A stretch of DNA of 64,000 bases from Acidovorax sp. NCPPB 3576. Lineage in GTDB: Bacteria; Pseudomonadota; Gammaproteobacteria; Burkholderiales; Burkholderiaceae_C. Shown here piece by piece: positions 59,224 to 64,000 of the stretch; positions within the stretch are counted from its first letter, which is position 1; every line of letters starts with the position of its first letter. The notes below the pieces were generated by a model. That model was not told the DNA's origin. It worked only from the letters and a program-made list of their open reading frames with translations, and made no database searches. The position numbers were made by a program, and so were the translations under genes. The stretch lies in the NCBI RefSeq assembly GCF_028473605.1, contig NZ_CP097267.1, positions 624,501 to 688,500 of the forward strand, written 5' to 3'.

Positions 59224-59288
59224 TTGCTATAAAAACAGTAGCATTATGCCCTAGTGAATCATGCGCTGGAGGCCGATTGGGCTTGAAC
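59224..59288. repeat. Comamonadaceae-type intergenic repeat, copy 3
   Basis: GCTATAAAAACAGTAGC hairpin, ATTATGCCCTAGTG, ATGCGCTGGAGGCC and a GGCTTG tail. It lies inside the 1176-bp direct repeat, so it reappears at 62028-62092, where it covers the monooxygenase stop codon. Confidence 0.75.
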
Positions 59289-59583
59289 CTGCCGGTGGCC
59301 GGCCGCGGCCTTGTATTCCTGCACCCAGCGCGCCAGCACGGCCGGGTCCATCACGTCCTCGATGCGCGCGAAGCCTTCGGGGGCGCGTTCTTCCACCATG
59401 TCGAGGATGGCGTCCAGGCCCTCCTGCCGGTTCAGGGCCACGATGCGGGCGGTGGCGGGGCGGCGCGCCGCCTCGTAGTCTTCCAGCGCGGCGACGGGAT
59501 CGCTGGGCTGCGTTTGCAACGCGTCGGCCAGCGCGCGGGCGTCCAGGATGGCCTGCGTCGCGCCGTTGGAGCCGATGGGGTAC
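59259..59583 (-). pseudogene. Truncated 3' fragment of the FAD monooxygenase gene
   Basis: Encodes the last 107 or so residues of the monooxygenase found intact at 62063-63340 (from YPIGSNGATQAILD to the end), lacking the FAD-binding N-terminus. Upstream the frame runs about 38 codons into the AT-rich insert without homology. It is the left-hand relic of the duplication. Confidence 0.9.
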
Positions 59584-59935
59584 GCAGCAGGTGGACTGCC
59601 ACAGGCTTCCTGTGCAGGCGATGGAGCAAATAGTCCCCCAAAAGATAGAGCCTTTCTACCACTTGTAAATCCTCTGCTCTGTGGGCTCTGTCGCATAAAA
59701 CGATTTCTTCCCGATCAGCGTTCTTTGCGAAGGAATATTGCTCGTCCATAGGAACAATATTAATTCTGCTCTCTGGTCTTTTTTCATGGGTGAAATTTAT
59801 TTTTGCAACAAAATCCCAGTCGAAAATCGTGGCTATGATAGCAGCGGCTTACGTCGCAATGCTCCGTAAACCCCCGGCATTTTGGTAATTTGTTGCCAAT
59901 TGTCGGTAATTATCAATCACAAGGGAAAGGTAAAA
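59584..59935. other. AT-rich left part of the insert, no supported gene
   Basis: 352 bp between the left repeat and the protease gene. A minus frame starting at 59749 (MDEQYSFAKNADREEIVLCD...) reads plausibly for about 55 codons but then runs out of frame into the left repeat; it may be the 5' stub of a gene cut by the insertion boundary. It lacks a clear ribosome site. The last 50 bp hold the protease ribosome site AAGGGAAAGG. Confidence 0.5.
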
Positions 59936-61186
59936 ATGACTATTAAAAAGAAAATCATGCTAATCGCTTTGGCGCTGGCAACAAACGCAGTCTATGTCAG
60001 CGCGCAAGACTTTTCTGCAGACACTTACGCCAAGCCAGAGAATTTCAACTTTACTAAAGAGCAGGCGCTTAAGGCCGCTGGTTTGGATGTGTATGTGAAC
60101 GAAGAGAATTCTAAGCAAGTTCAAGCATTGGTAAAAAATAGGCCAAAAATACAGGAAATTGCTGGAGAATTTTATGCTGGCTCGTGGATAAGATATGATG
60201 AAAATCTCAAGGCACATCAAATTTTTGCCACTACTGCCCCTATCAACAAGCTCAAAAATTCGACTTTTGATGGAGATGTCACATTCGTCCAGGTGAAATT
60301 CAGCTATAAACAACTGGAGGCGATGAAAGACAAAATCATGAGTACTTTCGCCGAGTCTGCTCAAAGCAGTAATCCGCTGGTTTTCGGAGTTGCCATTGAT
60401 GAAGAGAAAAACCGACTTCTAGTGCGGGGGCGCGAGGAAAACCACAATATCATCAACTCTCGATTGAGGTTGCTTGGTATTGACATGGATGCCATCTTGC
60501 TCGAGGATCAAAATGGCCCTATCACTCTAATGGGTTCATTGTTTGGTGGGTCAAAAATTGGTGCATCAAACGCGGATACAACAGCCATGCTCAGATGCAC
60601 CGCTGGGTTTAACGTCATCGTTGACGGTATATATCCTGGCACCATCACATCGGCGCATTGCTGGCATTACAACACCAGCTGGAATAAGGTGTACTTCGCT
60701 GATGGGGTGGGCAAGGGTGTTGAAATTGGGGAATTCTTTGCCGATGGATATCCGGATAAAATGGATGCTATTATCTTTGGGAATACTAATTTTGTTCACA
60801 CGCTGTTCAGAAAAATAATTACAACCCCTAACAATGCCGTGAGCGTAAAACCCGTAACCGGCTTGTCTCAAAATGCCAAAATATGCACTTCAGGTGGTAC
60901 CAATGGTTGGAGATGCGGCACGCAAAAACAACTCGTTTCCGAAGCCTTTGTTAATGGAGCGATTTTTAAATTCTCGGAAGCAACGTTCTGTGGCTCTGGA
61001 GGTGATTCCGGAGGGCCGGTGGTTAATGAAACTAACAATGCAATAGGCATCTACACGGGGGCGGTTGGCAACCACCCTAATGGAACATGCGGATCAGTAT
61101 TCGGAGGGGGAACCGTAAACTCGTTCTTTCAGCCGCTTACGCAGTATCTCGCACGGTACCCAAATGTGGCCATAATGTCAGAGTAA
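59936..61186 (+). CDS. Secreted S1-family serine protease with pro-region
   Basis: 416 aa. Signal peptide IMLIALALATNAVYVSAQ, an alpha-lytic-protease-like pro-region (about 25-205; FVQVKFSYKQLEAMKDKI, VFGVAIDEEKNRLLVRG), then a chymotrypsin-fold domain with His241 in TSAHCW, Asp277 in DKMDAIIFG and Ser358 in GSGGDSGGPVV, and paired cysteines. It acts outside the cytoplasm after autocatalytic removal of the pro-region. Strongly AT-rich compared with all neighbours and flanked by the 1176-bp direct repeats, so acquired horizontally. Confidence 0.9.
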   Translation: MTIKKKIMLIALALATNAVYVSAQDFSADTYAKPENFNFTKEQALKAAGLDVYVNEENSKQVQALVKNRPKIQEIAGEFYAGSWIRYDENLKAHQIFATTAPINKLKNSTFDGDVTFVQVKFSYKQLEAMKDKIMSTFAESAQSSNPLVFGVAIDEEKNRLLVRGREENHNIINSRLRLLGIDMDAILLEDQNGPITLMGSLFGGSKIGASNADTTAMLRCTAGFNVIVDGIYPGTITSAHCWHYNTSWNKVYFADGVGKGVEIGEFFADGYPDKMDAIIFGNTNFVHTLFRKIITTPNNAVSVKPVTGLSQNAKICTSGGTNGWRCGTQKQLVSEAFVNGAIFKFSEATFCGSGGDSGGPVVNETNNAIGIYTGAVGNHPNGTCGSVFGGGTVNSFFQPLTQYLARYPNVAIMSE

Positions 61187-61187
61187 A

Positions 61188-61958
61188 TTAGGCTTGAATC
61201 GAAGGCGGATTCGACTCCCGGTCCGCCAGCAGGCCGGCGCGCGGGCAGCTGGTCCACAGCGGCGCCTCGTGCGCCACGGCGGCCAGCACGGCGTCCACGC
61301 CATCGAACCGCGCCAGACGCTCCAGCGTGCGGATGGTGGGGTAGATCATGAAGAAGCGGCCTGCGGCATGGCGCTCCAGCGCGTCGGCCGGGCGCACCCA
61401 CACGGGCTCGAACTGCTCGGCCTCGTCGGCCACGGGCTCCTGGCCCTCGGGCATGCGCGCCACGAGAAAGGGCACGTCGAAGCGGCGCGGCAGATCGCGG
61501 TCGGCCGTCCAGTGGGCGAGCAGGAACACGGCATCGGCCGCCAGCCGCAGCCCGCGTGCCTGGCACTGCGCCACGAACGGCGCGTGGCGGTCCAGCGCGG
61601 CGATGTCCGCCGCATCGGCGAAGCAGCCATCGGCACGGCGCGCCAGCAGCACGCCCAGCTCCTCGAAGCTCTCGCGGATGGCGGCGATGGCCTGCGTCAC
61701 GCGCAGGTCGTTCTGCGTGGGGCGCCGGTCCGCGGCGGCGTGCGAGGCGGGAGCGGCGTCCAGCGCGTCGATGCCGCCGCCCGGAAACACGTAGGCGTCG
61801 GGCGCGAAGCTGGCGTTCGGCGAGCGGCGCGTCATCAGCACTTCGAGCCCGGCGCCGCCGCCGGCCGCCGGCACATCGCGCAGCAGCAGCACGGTGGCCG
61901 CGGCGCGCGTGGCGACCGGCTCGCGGTGGGGATGGAGTTGTTGGGAGGTGCGGGGCAT
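61188..61958 (-). pseudogene. Truncated 5' copy of the NUDIX/MBL fusion gene
   Basis: Starts exactly like the intact gene at 59154 (ATG at 61958) and matches its first roughly 249 codons, covering the NUDIX domain. It then leaves the repeat and ends after a few foreign codons (LADRESNPPSIQA), without the metallo-beta-lactamase domain. It could still make a NUDIX-only protein, as promoter and start are duplicated. Confidence 0.88.
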
Positions 61959-62387
61959 CGGGCGATTATCGGCAGTGGGCGCCGGGGCGCTGCCCGACCG
62001 CGCCCCGATGGGGGACAAGGCGGCCGATTGCTATAAAAACAGTAGCATTATGCCCTAGTGAATCATGCGCTGGAGGCCGATTGGGCTTGAACCTGCCGGT
62101 GGCCGGCCGCGGCCTTGTATTCCTGCACCCAGCGCGCCAGCACGGCCGGGTCCATCACGTCCTCGATGCGCGCGAAGCCTTCGGGGGCGCGTTCTTCCAC
62201 CATGTCGAGGATGGCGTCCAGGCCCTCCTGCCGGTTCAGGGCCACGATGCGGGCGGTGGCGGGGCGGCGCGCCGCCTCGTAGTCTTCCAGCGCGGCGACG
62301 GGATCGCTGGGCTGCGTTTGCAACGCGTCGGCCAGCGCGCGGGCGTCCAGGATGGCCTGCGTCGCGCCGTTGGAGCCGATGGGGTAC
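61212..62387. repeat. 1176-bp direct repeat, right copy
   Basis: Second copy of 58408-59583. To its right the monooxygenase gene is complete; to its left the insert ends. The intergenic repeat element is duplicated within it at 62028-62092. Confidence 0.92.
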
Positions 62388-63340
62388 ATGGGGTGCGCGG
62401 CATCGCCCAGCAGGGTGACGCGGCCGTGGCGCCAGCGGGGCAGGGGGTCGCGGTCCACCATGGGCCACTCCAGGATCTGCGTGGCCGCGCGGATCACGCC
62501 GGGCACGTCCAGCCAGTCGAAGTGCCACGCGCCGAAGGTGGGCAGCAGATCATCCACCGCGCCGGGCCGGCTCCAGTCGGCGCGGTCCGGCGCCCGGAGC
62601 CCGCCGCCGAAACCGTCCTCGCGCAGGCGGCGGTCGGCCACCCAGTTGATGAGTTGCGTGCCGTCCGGCGCGGGCGGCGCGATGGGGTAGACCACGAACT
62701 TCGCGCGGCGGTGGCCCGCCTGCACCATGGTGCGCCCGTCCAGGAACGGCCGCGCGACCGTGGTGCCGCGCCACATCATCATGCCGTTCCAGCACGGCGC
62801 GCCTTCGTCGGGATAGAACTGGCGCCGCAGCGCCGAATGGATGCCGTCCGCGCCGATCAGCAGGTCGCAGCGCAGCGCCTCGGTGCGGCCATCGGCATGG
62901 GCGATGTGGGCGGTGGCGCCGGCGTCGTCCTGCGTGCTGCCGGTGACGCGCGCGCCGCTGCGCACCTGCGCCGCGCCCAGGCGCCGCACCGCCTCGTCCC
63001 ACAGGAACATCTGCAACTGCCCGCGGTGCACGCTCAGCTGCGGATGGCTGTAGCCGGCGGCCACGCCGCGCCGGTCTTCGTAGATCGGCTGGCCGTGGCG
63101 GTTGGCGAAGACCAGCGCCGCGGTCTCCACCCCCATCGTGCGCAGCGCGGGCAGCAGCCCCAGGCCATCGAGCACCGCCACGGCGTGCGGCAGCAGGTTG
63201 ATGCCCACGCCGAGCGGCTTCAGGTGCGCGGACGCCTCGCACACGGTGATGCGGTGGCCTTGCGCCGCCAGGGCCAGCGCGGCCGTGAGGCCGCCGATGC
63301 CGCCGCCGGCGACGACGATGTGAAGCGGTGCAGAGGGCAT
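62063..63340 (-). CDS. FAD-dependent aromatic-ring-type monooxygenase
   Basis: 425 aa, class A flavoprotein monooxygenase. N-terminal Rossmann motif VVAGGGIGGLTAALALAAQG, the DG motif CDLLIGADGIHSALR (about 160) and the FAD-ribityl motif VTLLGDAAHPMYPIGSNG (about 300). Resembles salicylate or 3-hydroxybenzoate hydroxylase relatives; it uses NAD(P)H and O2 on an aromatic acid, substrate unknown. The last residues and stop come from the intergenic repeat. Divergent from a MarR regulator, which likely controls it. Confidence 0.9.
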   Translation of the reverse strand: MPSAPLHIVVAGGGIGGLTAALALAAQGHRITVCEASAHLKPLGVGINLLPHAVAVLDGLGLLPALRTMGVETAALVFANRHGQPIYEDRRGVAAGYSHPQLSVHRGQLQMFLWDEAVRRLGAAQVRSGARVTGSTQDDAGATAHIAHADGRTEALRCDLLIGADGIHSALRRQFYPDEGAPCWNGMMMWRGTTVARPFLDGRTMVQAGHRRAKFVVYPIAPPAPDGTQLINWVADRRLREDGFGGGLRAPDRADWSRPGAVDDLLPTFGAWHFDWLDVPGVIRAATQILEWPMVDRDPLPRWRHGRVTLLGDAAHPMYPIGSNGATQAILDARALADALQTQPSDPVAALEDYEAARRPATARIVALNRQEGLDAILDMVEERAPEGFARIEDVMDPAVLARWVQEYKAAAGHRQVQAQSASSA

Positions 63341-63389
63341 GGTGGGTCTCCGGGTTGTCCTGCTTGACGCCAGGCGTTGGCGCCGCCTA

Positions 63390-63408
63390 TTGTTGCGCCA
63401 TGCAACAA
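63390..63408. promoter_or_regulatory. Palindromic operator overlapping the marR start codon
   Basis: TTGTTGC-GCCAT-GCAACAA is a perfect seven-base inverted repeat with a five-base centre. It contains the ATG of the MarR gene (63400) and lies 50 bp from the monooxygenase start. Size and symmetry suit a MarR dimer. Confidence 0.6.
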
Positions 63409-63984
63409 AAAACGGCACGCGCGAAAACCCTGCCCTCCCACGCGCTGGCGAAGCCTGCGGCGCCAGCGCCGGCCCCGGATGCGCCCGAGGGCGAGTTGCG
63501 CCACCTGCCAGGCCTGGACTACGGCGTGCTCGACCAGCTCATGGGCTATGCGCTGCGGCGCGCGCAGAACGCGCTGTACCTGCACTTTCAGCGCGCCGTC
63601 GCCGCCCAGGCCGACGTGAGCCCGCAGCGGTTTGCCGCGCTCGTGCTGGTGGCGGGCAACCCGGGCCTGCGCCAGGGCGTGCTGGCCGAGGCGATGGGGC
63701 TGCACCGCAGCGGCGGCATGCGGCTGGTGGACTGGCTGCACGTCCAGGGCTGGGTGCGGCGCGCTCCCGATCCGCTGGATGGCCGCGGCTGGACCCTGCA
63801 CCCCACGCCCGCGGGCCGCGCCGCGCTGAAGCGGCTGAGCGAGTCCGTGCAGGCGCACGATGCGGCGCTGGTGCAGGCGGTGGGCGAGGGCGGCGGGCAA
63901 CTGCATCGGCTGCTGGAGCGCCTGGCAACGGCGGCCGCGGCGGCGCCAGAACCAGCACCCCTTTCCTCATCCCCGCCCCCCTGA
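63400..63984 (+). CDS. MarR-family transcriptional regulator
   Basis: 194 aa. A 40-residue Ala/Pro-rich N-terminal extension precedes the MarR core: LMGYALRRAQNALYLHF, ISPQRFAAL-like VSPQRFAALVLVAGNPGLRQGVLAEAM (helices before and within the HTH), and the wing VRRAPDPLDGRGWTLHPTPAG with the usual DxRxxxxxLT pattern altered to DGRGWTLHPT. It likely represses the divergent monooxygenase until an aromatic ligand binds, and itself through the palindrome at its start. Confidence 0.87.
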   Translation: MQQKTARAKTLPSHALAKPAAPAPAPDAPEGELRHLPGLDYGVLDQLMGYALRRAQNALYLHFQRAVAAQADVSPQRFAALVLVAGNPGLRQGVLAEAMGLHRSGGMRLVDWLHVQGWVRRAPDPLDGRGWTLHPTPAGRAALKRLSESVQAHDAALVQAVGEGGGQLHRLLERLATAAAAAPEPAPLSSSPPP

Positions 63985-64000
63985 TGGCCCCGTGGCTCCG

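Larger units (their letters stand above)
58408..59583. repeat. 1176-bp direct repeat, left copy
   Basis: Matches 61212-62387 at a constant offset of 2804 bp, with one difference noticed near the left edge (58418 C, 61222 T). It spans the 5' part of the NUDIX/MBL gene and the 3' part of the FAD monooxygenase gene. Identity was read by eye along the segment, not computed. Confidence 0.92.

Noticed and set aside
57247..59232. 661-codon plus-strand open frame opposite the NUDIX/MBL gene
   Set aside because: Arg/His/Gly-rich antisense shadow of a well-supported gene, caused by high GC.
59432..59749. Complete gene starting in the AT-rich insert on the minus strand
   Set aside because: Only the first 55 or so codons lie in the insert; the rest is an out-of-frame reading of the left repeat, so at most a stub.
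61205..61228. tRNA 3' end as an attachment site at the right insert border
   Set aside because: TTCGACTCCCGG with CCGCCA looks T-arm-like, but the 5' stem half does not pair, and the native left copy reads the same as NUDIX/MBL coding sequence.

Overview
The window is GC-rich, with long overlapping genes. Its family members (ybhP-clsB-ybhN operon, Rsr/RtcR RNA-repair operon, NYN/OST-HTH protein, DUF3025, HtpX, YXWGXW lipoprotein) and a recurrent short intergenic element (GCTA-hairpin, then TATGCCcTAGTG, then GCGCTGGAGGCC) point to a betaproteobacterium of the Comamonadaceae, most like Acidovorax/Paracidovorax. This is inferred from sequence character; no search was run. No canonical tRNA gene, complete insertion sequence or CRISPR array was seen.

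Layout. 1-2000: 3' part of a uvrA gene. 2026-5760: a luciferase-like oxidoreductase, then an AT-rich patch with a DUF1493 gene, a frameshifted small membrane-protein gene, two secreted or anchored unknown proteins, and a scrap of a paralogue. 5955-17210: a class-III aminotransferase/GNAT/arginase-like trio converges on a nine-gene overlapping operon (NodT outer-membrane factor, FtsX-type permease, ABC ATPase, HlyD-type adaptor, HAD phosphatase, alpha/beta hydrolase, two half-size EamA transporters, DegT aminotransferase). An OmpR-type regulator and sensor kinase are divergent from it. 19532-28085: lipoprotein, pyrC, NYN protein, DUF3025, htpX, chemoreceptor, YXWGXW lipoprotein, FAD dehydrogenase. 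28335-35227: polar amino acid ABC importer without its ATPase gene, ybhN-clsB-ybhP, cysteine synthase.

35306-43343 is an RNA-repair locus. A near-consensus sigma-54 promoter faces rsr (Ro60/TROVE), which is followed by four tandem Y-RNA-like units, an unknown 269-aa gene, rtcB, a nucleotidyltransferase and rtcA. The activator RtcR (CARF plus AAA+) is divergent, and rnpB follows it directly. The four RNA units share an outer helix and a conserved GAATGC / TTGTCGC internal loop. They range from a simple hairpin to a circularly permuted tRNA mimic with a hairpin in place of the anticodon arm.

44456-53967 is an eight-gene unidirectional cluster of mostly unrecognised beta-rich proteins lacking signal peptides, with an AvrRpt2/C70-like cysteine protease and a long-chain-type polyprenyl diphosphate synthase. 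It may be an undescribed isoprenoid- or lipid-handling system. 53977-59154 holds an M48 peptidase, a DUF898 membrane protein, a pseudouridine synthase-like protein lacking the catalytic Asp, and a NUDIX/metallo-beta-lactamase fusion. At 58408-62387 two near-identical 1176-bp direct repeats flank a 1628-bp AT-rich insert carrying a secreted S1 serine protease, a structure expected from Campbell-type integration. The window ends with an FAD monooxygenase and a divergent MarR regulator whose start codon lies in a perfect palindrome.
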